A stretch of 19,783 nucleotides of DNA, taken from CAZEQH01 sp964566875. GTDB taxonomy: Bacteria; Patescibacteriota; Minisyncoccia; Minisyncoccales; JANBVM01. The DNA lies in assembly GCA_964566875.1 (NCBI GenBank), contig CAZMJM010000010.1, positions 1 through 19,783 of the forward strand, read 5' to 3'. The notes beneath the pieces were generated by a model. That model ran no database searches and had not been told where the DNA came from. It saw nothing but the letters and a program-made list of their open reading frames with translations. Both the position numbers and the translations under genes were made by a program. Positions within the stretch are counted from its first letter, which is position 1. Every line of letters begins with the position of its first letter. Below are positions 13,186 through 19,783 of the stretch, one piece after another.

Positions 13186-15276
13186 ATGAAATTATCTACT
13201 CCCGTTGAAAAAATTCCCAGGGTAGGCGCCCAGTACACTAAGAAACTCAAGAGGCTGGGCATTGCAAACGTCCGGGACCTGCTCTTCCATTTTCCTCACC
13301 GCTATGAGGATTTTTCTGATTTGGTTCCCATCTCCCAGGTAAAGATTGGCGACAAGGTGTGCGTCCAGGGAGAGATTAAAAACATAGAAAACACCAGAAC
13401 CTGGAAAAGAAGAATGACCGTTACCACGGCCCTGTTGGAAGACGACTCCGGAGCTATCAAGGTAATCTGGTTCAACCAGCCATATCTGGAGGATACTTTA
13501 AAGCCGGGCACCGCCGTGTGCCTGGCCGGAAAGGTGGCGGAGGGTAAGAAGAACTACCCCGGGGTTTATCTGTCCAGCCCCACCTACGAAAAAATTTCCA
13601 AGAAAGAAAGCCGGGATTTCACCCACACGGGAAGGATAATACCTGTCTATCCAGAAACGGAAGGTCTTTCCTCGCGCTGGCTGAGATACATCATCAAGCC
13701 TCTTCTGACCGCGCTGGCGGATGCCGTCACCGATCCCCTGCCGGAAAGGGTCGTTGCGGAAAATAAACTCATGGAATTACAGGAGGCACTGTGGCAGATT
13801 CATTTCCCGGATTCCCTGAAAAAAGCAGAAAAGGCCAGGAAAAGATTTTCCTTTCAGGAGCTTTTTTTGGTTCAGCTGTACGTACTGAGCGAGAGGATGA
13901 AGCTGAAAAAACAGAAAGCTGTGGCCGTACCCATTCACCTGGACATCGTTAAAAAATTCGTTGCCTCCCTACCCTTTACCCTGACCGACGCCCAGAAAAA
14001 ATGCAGCTGGAGAATATTAAAGGATATGGAAAAACCCCGGCCCATGAACAGGTTATTGGAGGGGGACGTGGGTTCGGGAAAAACGGTGGTAGCTGTTATG
14101 GCCATGCTCAATACTATGGAGGAGGGGCGTCAGACAGCCTTCATGGCTCCTACCGAAATTCTGTCCAAGCAGCATTTCGCCAGCGTCTCCAAGCTTTTAA
14201 AGGGATTTGGCGCCTCCATAGGTCTGCTTACCGGACAGGAGAGCAGAATCGGCTCCAAAAAAACATCAAGGAAGGAATTTTTAGAAAAGGCCAAAAAAGG
14301 AAAGCTGGACATCCTGGTAGGTACCCACGCCCTGATACAGAAAGGCGTAAAATTCGGCAATCTGGCCATGGTAGTGCTGGATGAGCAGCACCGCTTCGGG
14401 GTAGAACAGAGGGCCAAACTCTGCCAGGAACAGGATTCTATCCCTCACCTCCTCTCCATGACCGCCACCCCCATTCCCAGAACTTTGGCCCTGACCCTAT
14501 ACGGAGACCTGGACCTTTCTATTTTGGACGAAATGCCCAAAGGCAGAAAGAAAATCATCACCAGGCTCATCCCGCCTACCGGGAGAGAAAAGGTATATGC
14601 TTTTATCAAAGACGAAATTAAGAAGGGTAGACAGGCCTTCGTCATCTGTCCCCGCATAGAGGCCGATAATGGGAAGGAGTCTTGGGCCGAGGTAAAAGCC
14701 GTGGAGGAAGAATATGAGAAACTGTCCAAAAAGGTTTTCCCCGGCCTTTCCATCGCCAAGCTGCACGGCCGGATGAAGTCCCGGGAAAAAGAAAAGATAA
14801 TGGGGAGATTCAAAAATAGAAAAGACGACATCCTGGTTTCCACCTCCGTGGTAGAGGTGGGCATAGACGTACCCAACGCCACCATGATGCTTATTGAGGG
14901 GGCGGAAAGATTCGGCCTCTCCCAGCTCCACCAGTTCCGGGGGAGGGTGGGAAGGGGAGAAGAACAGTCTTACTGCTTTCTGTTCACGGATTCTGGCGCC
15001 AAGCGAACAAACCAGAGATTGAAGGCCCTACTGGATTCAAAAACGGGCTTTGATTTGGCGGAAAAGGATCTGGAAATCAGGGGTCCAGGAGAGGTTTTCG
15101 GCACCAGGCAGTCTGGGATTCCCGACCTGGCCACCGCCTCGCTGGGCGACGTCTTTCTGGTGGAAAAAACCAGGGATTGGGCCAGGGAAATCCTGCAGGA
15201 AAGCCCCAAGCTCGAGGCCTATCCTGTATTAAAATCCGAAATAAAAGAATTCACCAGAAAAATCCACCTGGAGTAG
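13186..15276 (+). CDS. recG: ATP-dependent DNA helicase RecG
   Basis: Superfamily 2 helicase that remodels stalled replication forks and branch-migrates Holliday junctions. The protein is 696 residues with an N-terminal wedge/OB domain (about 45-150). Motif I is G-D-V-G-S-G-K-T (293-300), Ia A-P-T-E (321-324), motif II D-E-Q-H (399-402), motif III T-A-T-P-I-P-R-T-L-A (426-435), IV-V around V551-S-T-S-V-V-E-V-G-I-D-V, and VI Q-F-R-G-R-V-G-R-G (583-591). The RecG-specific C terminus I-R-G-P-G-E-V-F-G-T-R-Q-S-G (631-644) is present. I start at ATG 13186, because the upstream in-frame ATG at 13156 would add ten residues encoded by the CATA repeats and RecG proteins normally begin close to the P-V-E-K-I-P-R-V-G motif. 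It converges with tsaD. Confidence 0.97.
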   Translation: MKLSTPVEKIPRVGAQYTKKLKRLGIANVRDLLFHFPHRYEDFSDLVPISQVKIGDKVCVQGEIKNIENTRTWKRRMTVTTALLEDDSGAIKVIWFNQPYLEDTLKPGTAVCLAGKVAEGKKNYPGVYLSSPTYEKISKKESRDFTHTGRIIPVYPETEGLSSRWLRYIIKPLLTALADAVTDPLPERVVAENKLMELQEALWQIHFPDSLKKAEKARKRFSFQELFLVQLYVLSERMKLKKQKAVAVPIHLDIVKKFVASLPFTLTDAQKKCSWRILKDMEKPRPMNRLLEGDVGSGKTVVAVMAMLNTMEEGRQTAFMAPTEILSKQHFASVSKLLKGFGASIGLLTGQESRIGSKKTSRKEFLEKAKKGKLDILVGTHALIQKGVKFGNLAMVVLDEQHRFGVEQRAKLCQEQDSIPHLLSMTATPIPRTLALTLYGDLDLSILDEMPKGRKKIITRLIPPTGREKVYAFIKDEIKKGRQAFVICPRIEADNGKESWAEVKAVEEEYEKLSKKVFPGLSIAKLHGRMKSREKEKIMGRFKNRKDDILVSTSVVEVGIDVPNATMMLIEGAERFGLSQLHQFRGRVGRGEEQSYCFLFTDSGAKRTNQRLKALLDSKTGFDLAEKDLEIRGPGEVFGTRQSGIPDLATASLGDVFLVEKTRDWAREILQESPKLEAYPVLKSEIKEFTRKIHLE

Positions 15277-15279
15277 TAA

Positions 15280-16344
15280 TCACTTTCCCAACCTCAAATT
15301 AGCTTCCGCCTTCAAATCTTTTACGGAAGGTTTTTTATTTTTGAGCCAGTGGTAATAGGCCGTCACGGCCGTCATCAGGGCGTTGTCCGTAGAGAAAGCG
15401 GGGTCCGGCATTATCAGCTTGACGGCGGGCAGCTCCTTTTTTCGTTTTTTCTTGAACTGCCGCCTGAGTTCCTGATTAGCCGTTACTCCGCCCCCCAGGA
15501 TGATACTTTTAACATTGAATTCCCCGGCCGCCCTCAGGGTTTTGTGGATTAAGACATCGATGATTGCCTGTTGTATCTCCCGGGCAGCGGCCCGGACGTA
15601 TGTCTTTGATTTTCTCACCCTGGGAGTCCGGCTCCGATAATCATACAGTACGGCCGTCTTGAGCCCGGAGAAGCTGAAATCAAAATTCTTCTGATTCATC
15701 ATCGGCCTGGGGAACGAGAGCTCAAGTCTCTTCTTGGTCCTCTTGCGTGCCTTAATCTTCGCCGCTTCCCGTTCAATGGCCGGGCCGCCAGGGTAGGGCA
15801 ATCCCAGAGTTCTGGCTGCTTTATCAAAACATTCCCCGGCTGCATCGTCCCGGGTCTCACCCAGCAGCCGATAGCGGCCGAATGACCCTATCAAAACCAG
15901 TTGGGTATGGCCTCCGGAAACTATCAGGCATACGGCAGGAAAAACCTCGTCAAAATTAAAATCCTTTTTAATGAAAGAAGAATATATGTGAGCCTCCAAG
16001 TGGTTGACGGGCATCAGGATTGAGGTAAACTTTTCAGCTAATTCTGCGGCAAAGTTCACGCCTATCCAAAGACAAGGTTCCAGCCCCGGCCCCTTGGTTA
16101 CAGCTATCAGGTCGGGACGGGAATTTTTCGCTTCCCGCAGCGCTTTTTTAAGAATTTGGGGGAGATTCTTCTTGTGTTCCCGGCGGGCCAGCAGAGGATA
16201 AACGCCGCCGTACCGGCGATGAAGCTTCACCTGTGAGGACACGAGATTAGACAGTATCTTGATTCTGGATTTTTTTTTCTCCGAGGCTTCTATGATGCCT
16301 ACACAGGTGTCGTCGCAGGAAGTTTCTATTCCTAAAATAATCAT
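15280..16344 (-). CDS. tsaD: tRNA N6-threonylcarbamoyladenosine biosynthesis protein TsaD
   Basis: Kae1/Gcp-family catalytic subunit that transfers threonylcarbamoyl to A37 of ANN-reading tRNAs. Of 354 residues, the opening I-L-G-I-E-T-S-C-D-D-T (3-13) is canonical, the metal-binding pair H115 and H119 lies in V-N-H-L-E-A-H-I, and I-V-S-G-G-H-T-Q-L-V (141-150), G-G-V-T-A-N and P-A-F-S-T-D-N-A are present. The ANN-tRNA modification needs TsaB, TsaC and TsaE, which are not in this window. Its stop lies 3 bp from the recG stop, with no terminator between. A good extended -10 lies 9 bases before the ATG. Confidence 0.97.
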   Translation of the reverse strand: MIILGIETSCDDTCVGIIEASEKKKSRIKILSNLVSSQVKLHRRYGGVYPLLARREHKKNLPQILKKALREAKNSRPDLIAVTKGPGLEPCLWIGVNFAAELAEKFTSILMPVNHLEAHIYSSFIKKDFNFDEVFPAVCLIVSGGHTQLVLIGSFGRYRLLGETRDDAAGECFDKAARTLGLPYPGGPAIEREAAKIKARKRTKKRLELSFPRPMMNQKNFDFSFSGLKTAVLYDYRSRTPRVRKSKTYVRAAAREIQQAIIDVLIHKTLRAAGEFNVKSIILGGGVTANQELRRQFKKKRKKELPAVKLIMPDPAFSTDNALMTAVTAYYHWLKNKKPSVKDLKAEANLRLGK

Positions 16345-16353
16345 GTTTCTGCC

Positions 16354-16362
16354 ATTCTATCA
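16354..16362 (-). promoter_or_regulatory. Extended -10 promoter for tsaD
   Basis: Minus strand TGATAGAAT (TGn plus TAGAAT, five of six consensus bases) lies 9 bases before the tsaD ATG. Transcription would begin within about 2 nt of the start codon, so the mRNA should be almost leaderless. Confidence 0.5.
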
Positions 16363-16393
16363 TTTTTTCTTGTCCCCTGGAAAAGCGGTAACC

Positions 16394-16421
16394 TTGCTTT
16401 TTTCCCGTTCTTATATAAAAT
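16394..16421 (+). promoter_or_regulatory. Promoter for tRNA-Glu(TTC)
   Basis: TTGCTT (16394-16399), a 16-base spacer and TAAAAT (16416-16421), within a TATATAAAATT run. The predicted start near 16428 is about 15 nt before the mature tRNA. Confidence 0.5.
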
Positions 16422-16442
16422 TAATTCCATGAAATACCTGCC

Positions 16443-16514
16443 GGCCCCATCGTCTAATGGTTAGGACAACGGGTTTTCAACCCGTCAACAGGGGTTCGAC
16501 TCCCCTTGGGGCCA
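16443..16514 (+). tRNA. tRNA-Glu(TTC)
   Basis: A 72-nt tRNA. The acceptor is GGCCCCA/TGGGGCC with discriminator A and no encoded CCA. The anticodon stem is ACGGG/CCCGT with loop TTTTCAA, anticodon TTC. The T arm is AGGGG-TTCGACT-CCCCT. It reads GAA and GAG. Confidence 0.97.
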
Positions 16515-16515
16515 C

Positions 16516-16561
16516 CCTTCGACGCGCTTTCCGCTTCGCGTCAAGCTTGCTCAGGGCAAGC
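16516..16561. repeat. Two short hairpins after tRNA-Glu, CCTTCGAC...GCTCAGGGCAAGC element
   Basis: GACGCG/CGCGTC (16521-16526 and 16537-16542) and GCTTGC/GCAAGC (16545-16550 and 16556-16561) sit back to back between the tRNA and its terminator. The element starts CCTTCGAC, as does 19744-19751. Confidence 0.45.
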
Positions 16562-16563
16562 AT

Positions 16564-16590
16564 AAAAATCATCCGTTAGGATGATTTTTT
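16564..16590. terminator. Strong bidirectional intrinsic terminator after tRNA-Glu
   Basis: A perfect 11-bp stem AAAAATCATCC/GGATGATTTTT with a GTTA loop, ending in TTTTTT on plus and preceded by AAAAA, so it can also act on minus. Confidence 0.8.
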
Positions 16591-16679
16591 AGTAATTAGT
16601 AATGAGTAATTAGTTTCTAGTAACGAGAAACGGATGAAGCGATTTTTAGTGATTAGTCTTTAGTGTTTAGTAATGAGAA
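16591..16679. repeat. AT-rich TAATTAGT-type dispersed repeat, copy 4
   Basis: AGTAATTAGTAATGAGTAAT (16591 on) and degenerate TTTAGTGATTAGTCTTTAG units. It matches the 12737-12775 copy in the opposite orientation. Between it and the promoter at 16755 nothing coding is visible. Confidence 0.5.
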
Positions 16680-16754
16680 CCAGTCGCTGCACTCGAAGCC
16701 TTGATTTTCACTCCGTTCAAATTGAGAATTAACATATATGAAAGGGGAAAGTAA

Positions 16755-16763
16755 TGTTATAAT
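16755..16763 (+). promoter_or_regulatory. Extended -10 promoter of the glycosyltransferase operon
   Basis: TGTTATAAT with consensus TATAAT at 16758-16763 and the TGn extension. The start codon is 13 bases further, giving a leader of about 6-7 nt. AGAGG directly touches the ATG, too close to serve as a normal Shine-Dalgarno sequence. Confidence 0.6.
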
Positions 16764-16776
16764 CTGTTTATAGAGG

Positions 16777-18327
16777 ATGATTGATAAAAAGAAAGACTAT
16801 ATTGATCTGTCAAGGGCGGCTGACCTGAAAAGCCCCGGAGAAAGGACCACATATCGATTACTGGAAATAATACCCGGTTTTTTGTCTTGGGCCACCCTTA
16901 TTGGGGCCCTGGTGCTGTCCTGGCTAACTCCGGGCGTGATAGCTTTTTTCATAATAGTTTTTGACCTTTACTGGCTGCTGAAAATCACCTATCTGTCTTT
17001 CCATCAAATTGCCAGCTTCCGCCAGATGAAAAAAAATATAGAAACGGACTGGTTGGAAAAGTTAAAAACCATTAAGGGATGGAGAGGAATTTATCACGTC
17101 ATTGTCCTTCCTATGTATCAGGAACCAACAGAGCTGGTGGAACATTCCTGCCAGGCCATTCTGGACTGCAAGTTCCCTAAAGACAGGATAATCGTGGTTT
17201 TAGCAACGGAACAGAGAGCGGGAGAGGAAGCCCAGATGACCGCCCGGCAGGTGGAGAGAAAATTCGCTGACAAATTCTTCCGGTTTTTGATAACCGTCCA
17301 TCCGGAGGGAATTCCGGGAGAAATAAAAGGGAAGGGTTCTAATGTCGCCTGGGCGGTAGGGAGGATAAAAGAGAAGCTTGTGGAGCCCCTTAATCTAGAC
17401 AAAAAGAAAATTATCCTGTCCAGTTTTGATATAGACACCAAACCCTACCCGCAGTATTTTTCCTGCCTGACCTTTTATTACCTTACCGCAAAAAACCCCC
17501 GGCGGTCCTCCTACCAACCTATTCCCATCTATAATAACAACGTATGGTCCGCTCCCAGCTTTTCCCGCGTGGTAGCAACCTCCAACACCTTCTGGCAGAT
17601 GATGCAGCAGGAAAGGCCGGATGTACTGGTTACCTATTCCTCACATTCCCTGCCTTTTAGCATACTGGAGGACGTGGGCTATCCCAACAATTTGGTTCCG
17701 GACGATTCCCGAATATTCTGGAAAGCTTATCTGCAGTACGACGGCGACTATAAGGTCATTCCGCTCCATTATCCGGTTTCCATGGATGCGGTCCTGGCCA
17801 AAAATTTAGTCAGAACCATTATCAACCAATACCGCCAACAGAGACGCTGGGCCTGGGGGTGTGTTGACATACCTTTCCTTTTTTTCGGATTTCTAAAAAA
17901 CAGGAGAATTTCTCTTTACAAAAAAATATACCAGTCCTGGAATATGCTGGAAGGATTCTGGTCCTGGGCCACGGTATCCCTTCTTATTTTTTTCCTGGGA
18001 TGGCTGCCGCTGCTGCTGGGGGGAGAAAAGTTCAACATCACTCTCCTTTCTTATAACCTTCCCCGCATAACCAGAAATCTTATGACTCTTTCCATGGTAG
18101 GAGTATTCGTTTCCTCCACCATAAGTTTCCTCCTTTTGCCGCCGAGTCCGAAGGGCATAAGTAAGTTTAAAAAATTATCCCTGGGCCTGCAGTGGCTGGT
18201 ACTGCCCTTGACCCTGATAATCTTCGGAAGCATTCCCTCGCTTGAAGCCCAGACCAGGCTGATGTTCGGCCGATACCTCGGTTTCTGGGTCACGGAAAAA
18301 ACTAAGGAAAGGACTCCCTTCCTGTAG
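16777..18327 (+). CDS. Membrane-bound family 2 glycosyltransferase (processive, cellulose-synthase-like)
   Basis: Inner-membrane GT-A glycosyltransferase of 516 residues. Two TM helices at about 31-49 and 51-70 come first. A cytoplasmic catalytic domain follows, with V-L-P-M-Y-Q-E-P (110-117), the nucleotide-sugar D-I-D (218-220, in S-S-F-D-I-D-T-K), the acceptor-side P-D-D (308-310) and Q-Q-R-R-W (354-358), the motif of processive GT2 enzymes. Further TM segments lie at about 395-412, 432-457 and 468-487. The substrate is not readable, but a surface polysaccharide or glycan is likely. It begins the operon with PrsW and Hsp20. An unusually long segment, about 240-305, separates D-I-D from P-D-D. 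Confidence 0.92.
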   Translation: MIDKKKDYIDLSRAADLKSPGERTTYRLLEIIPGFLSWATLIGALVLSWLTPGVIAFFIIVFDLYWLLKITYLSFHQIASFRQMKKNIETDWLEKLKTIKGWRGIYHVIVLPMYQEPTELVEHSCQAILDCKFPKDRIIVVLATEQRAGEEAQMTARQVERKFADKFFRFLITVHPEGIPGEIKGKGSNVAWAVGRIKEKLVEPLNLDKKKIILSSFDIDTKPYPQYFSCLTFYYLTAKNPRRSSYQPIPIYNNNVWSAPSFSRVVATSNTFWQMMQQERPDVLVTYSSHSLPFSILEDVGYPNNLVPDDSRIFWKAYLQYDGDYKVIPLHYPVSMDAVLAKNLVRTIINQYRQQRRWAWGCVDIPFLFFGFLKNRRISLYKKIYQSWNMLEGFWSWATVSLLIFFLGWLPLLLGGEKFNITLLSYNLPRITRNLMTLSMVGVFVSSTISFLLLPPSPKGISKFKKLSLGLQWLVLPLTLIIFGSIPSLEAQTRLMFGRYLGFWVTEKTKERTPFL

Positions 18328-18349
18328 CGTAATACCCGTCTAAAAATTT

Positions 18350-19105
18350 ATGGACAACCACATCCTCAACTATTCCTTATACGTATTCTTCGGCATCCTC
18401 CCCAGCTTCATCTGGCTGCAGTTTTATCTGAGGCGCGACGTCAAACCAGAGCCCAAGCTTATGATACTGAAGATATTCTTCTACGGCATGCTCCTCACTA
18501 TACCGGCCATTTTCATTGAAATGGCCTTCTACGAACAGGTAAGCGCGCTGAACCTGCCCGAAACCGCTTCCTTTCTCCTGAATCTTTTCATCGGGGTAGC
18601 CCTGGTAGAAGAATTCCTGAAATTCCTGGTAGTCAAACTGAAGGTTCTGGATGACCCCGAATACGACGAGCCGGTAGACTCCATGATTTATATGATAATT
18701 GCCGCCCTTGGGTTCGCCGCTGCCGAAAATCTTCTGGTGCTGGTGTCGGTCGGCAGTCAGTATTCCCGACCCGGAGAACTTCTCCTTCCTATTATAGGAA
18801 CCCCTCTGTGGGGGGAGATAGTGGAAATTTCGGTCTTAAGATTCCTGGGAGCTACCTTTTTGCACGCCTTATCATCCGCCACCGTTGGTTTTTTCATAGG
18901 ACTGTCTTTTTTTGATAAGAAAAGACGCGGAAAGCTGATATTCGTGGGACTCTCGCTGGCGGTTATCTTGCACGGCCTCTATAACTTTTCTATAATGGAG
19001 GTGGAAAATCAGATGGATATTTTCATTCCATTTTCTCTGCTTTTTCTGGTAGCCGTATTAATTTCTTTCGGCTTTAAAAAATTAAAAGAATTAAAAGGTT
19101 TCTAA
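18350..19105 (+). CDS. PrsW family intramembrane metalloprotease
   Basis: Polytopic membrane protease of the PrsW/CAAX-protease-like superfamily, with 251 residues and about seven or eight hydrophobic segments. The motifs are E87-E88-F-L-K91 (V-A-L-V-E-E-F-L-K), D-E-P-V-D-S-M-I-Y (106-114) with G-F-A-A-A-E-N (121-127), H172 in L-H-A-L-S-S-A, and H208 in L-H-G-L-Y-N-F. The two Glu and two His are the expected metal and catalytic residues. In Bacillus, PrsW cleaves an anti-sigma factor under envelope stress, but the target here is unknown. It follows the glycosyltransferase by 22 bp and has no Shine-Dalgarno sequence. Confidence 0.93.
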   Translation: MDNHILNYSLYVFFGILPSFIWLQFYLRRDVKPEPKLMILKIFFYGMLLTIPAIFIEMAFYEQVSALNLPETASFLLNLFIGVALVEEFLKFLVVKLKVLDDPEYDEPVDSMIYMIIAALGFAAAENLLVLVSVGSQYSRPGELLLPIIGTPLWGEIVEISVLRFLGATFLHALSSATVGFFIGLSFFDKKRRGKLIFVGLSLAVILHGLYNFSIMEVENQMDIFIPFSLLFLVAVLISFGFKKLKELKGF

Positions 19106-19135
19106 GTCCAAAATCACTAATAAATTTTATTTTAC

Positions 19136-19729
19136 ATGACGGAGGAATCATTTTTCGACAAACTAAAAAAGGGAATGGCTATAGATGATGAAAAGAATCC
19201 GCCAGCCGGCGGAGGGACAACCGTAAAAAAGAAGGAAATCAGGGAAATCCCCATAGAGATTGATTCTGAAAAAGAGGAAGAAGCCCCGGAGGCAATCGAA
19301 GAAAAACCAGCTCCCGCTAAGGTAAGAAGGGCGGCAGCCGGCGGCGGCCGAAAGGTGCAGGTCAAGAAGAAAGATGAAAACCAGTGGCCCAAAGCGGAAG
19401 GTCAGCTGGCGGTAGACGTCTATCAGACCGATTCAGAATTGGTAATTCAATCTGCCATCGCCGGAGTAAAGCCGGAAAATCTGGATATTTCGATTGAAAA
19501 GGACCTGGTCACCATCAAGGGGGAACGGGAAAAACCGGTGCAGGAAAAGGGAGACTACTTTTACCAGGAGTGCTACTGGGGAGGCTTTTCCAGGCAGATA
19601 ATACTGCCGGTGGAGGTAGACCCGGGGCGCATTGAAGCCACCCTCAAGGAGGGAATACTGATGATAAGAATGCCCAAGATAATGAGGGAAGGCAAGAAAA
19701 AGATAGAGGTAACGGTAAAGGAAGAATAG
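19136..19729 (+). CDS. Hsp20/alpha-crystallin small heat-shock protein
   Basis: ATP-independent holdase chaperone of 197 residues. The alpha-crystallin domain spans about 88-181, with A-I-A-G-V-K-P-E-N-L-D-I-S-I (107-120), V-T-I-K-G-E-R (125-131), F-S-R-Q-I-I-L-P (151-158) and the closing A-T-L-K-E-G-I-L-M-I-R-M-P (168-180). The N-terminal 85 or so residues are unusual: after S-F-F-D-K-L-K-K-G they are charged, Pro- and Gly-rich and probably disordered. It follows PrsW by 30 bp on the same strand, which points to a stress-linked operon. No CIRCE-like element is visible. Confidence 0.95.
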   Translation: MTEESFFDKLKKGMAIDDEKNPPAGGGTTVKKKEIREIPIEIDSEKEEEAPEAIEEKPAPAKVRRAAAGGGRKVQVKKKDENQWPKAEGQLAVDVYQTDSELVIQSAIAGVKPENLDISIEKDLVTIKGEREKPVQEKGDYFYQECYWGGFSRQIILPVEVDPGRIEATLKEGILMIRMPKIMREGKKKIEVTVKEE

Positions 19730-19783
19730 CGGAAGGGCTGTATCCTTCGACAAGATCCCGCCCAAGAAGGCGAGGCTCACCAA
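19730..19783. other. Noncoding tail of the window
   Basis: No supported gene. It contains CCTTCGACAAG (19744-19754), related to the element after tRNA-Glu, and no clear terminator for hsp20 before the window edge. Confidence 0.4.

Noticed and set aside
1..19783. TGA recoding (as in Gracilibacteria/Absconditabacteria)
   Set aside because: TGA stops at pilD, pilO and tsaD end proteins at the expected family lengths, so the standard code is used.
1..19783. CRISPR array, transposase, integrase or phage genes
   Set aside because: No regularly spaced direct repeats or mobile-element protein motifs were seen. The repeats near the tRNAs are degenerate and AT-rich.

Overview
The window most likely comes from a candidate-phyla-radiation (Patescibacteria, Parcubacteria-like) bacterium using the standard genetic code, since TGA ends pilD, pilO and tsaD. 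The evidence is a compact type IV pilus cluster with no secretin gene, secreted proteins with GYAWSENIGWISF-type repeats and a PPGGNVAAPIN motif, very short intergenic gaps, start codons almost never preceded by a Shine-Dalgarno sequence, and tRNA genes without encoded CCA. The lineage is inferred from these features, not from a marker phylogeny.

Region 1 (1-11637, all minus strand) is a pilus and cell-surface block. Transcription runs from pilM at the right: pilM, pilN, pilO, a 90-aa one-TM protein in the pilP position, pilB, a pilin, a receiver-only response regulator, pilT, pilC and a second paralogous pilin that ends in a hairpin terminator. The first six genes are 1-4 nt apart. Prepilin peptidase pilD follows. 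Two predicted surface proteins come next: a 180-aa membrane-anchored protein with its own promoter and a leader hairpin, and a very large secreted protein that runs off the left edge of the window. The 640 visible residues of the latter carry a TM anchor, YAWSENIGW repeats and PKD-like domains interrupted by a repeated cysteine module. PilD would process the pilins, PilB/PilT would drive extension and retraction on the PilC platform, and PilM/N/O plus the 90-aa protein would form the inner alignment complex.

Region 2 (11638-13185) starts with an 18-bp divergent promoter shared by pilM and comF. After comF comes an RNA-gene patch: tRNA-Ser(GCT) on minus, tRNA-Ser(TGA) and tRNA-Arg(GCG) on plus. 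It is embedded in palindromes and AT-rich TAATTAGT-type repeats.

Region 3 (13186-16344) holds recG (plus) and tsaD (minus), converging with a 3-bp gap.

Region 4 (16345-19783) holds tRNA-Glu(TTC) with a promoter and a strong terminator. Then comes a plus-strand operon: a membrane GT2 glycosyltransferase, a PrsW-family intramembrane protease and an Hsp20 chaperone. The last 54 bases hold no gene that I can see.

The points most worth a second look are the cysteine-module PKD protein, the 90-aa PilP-position protein, the near-leaderless promoters and the tRNA-Arg with a GCG anticodon.
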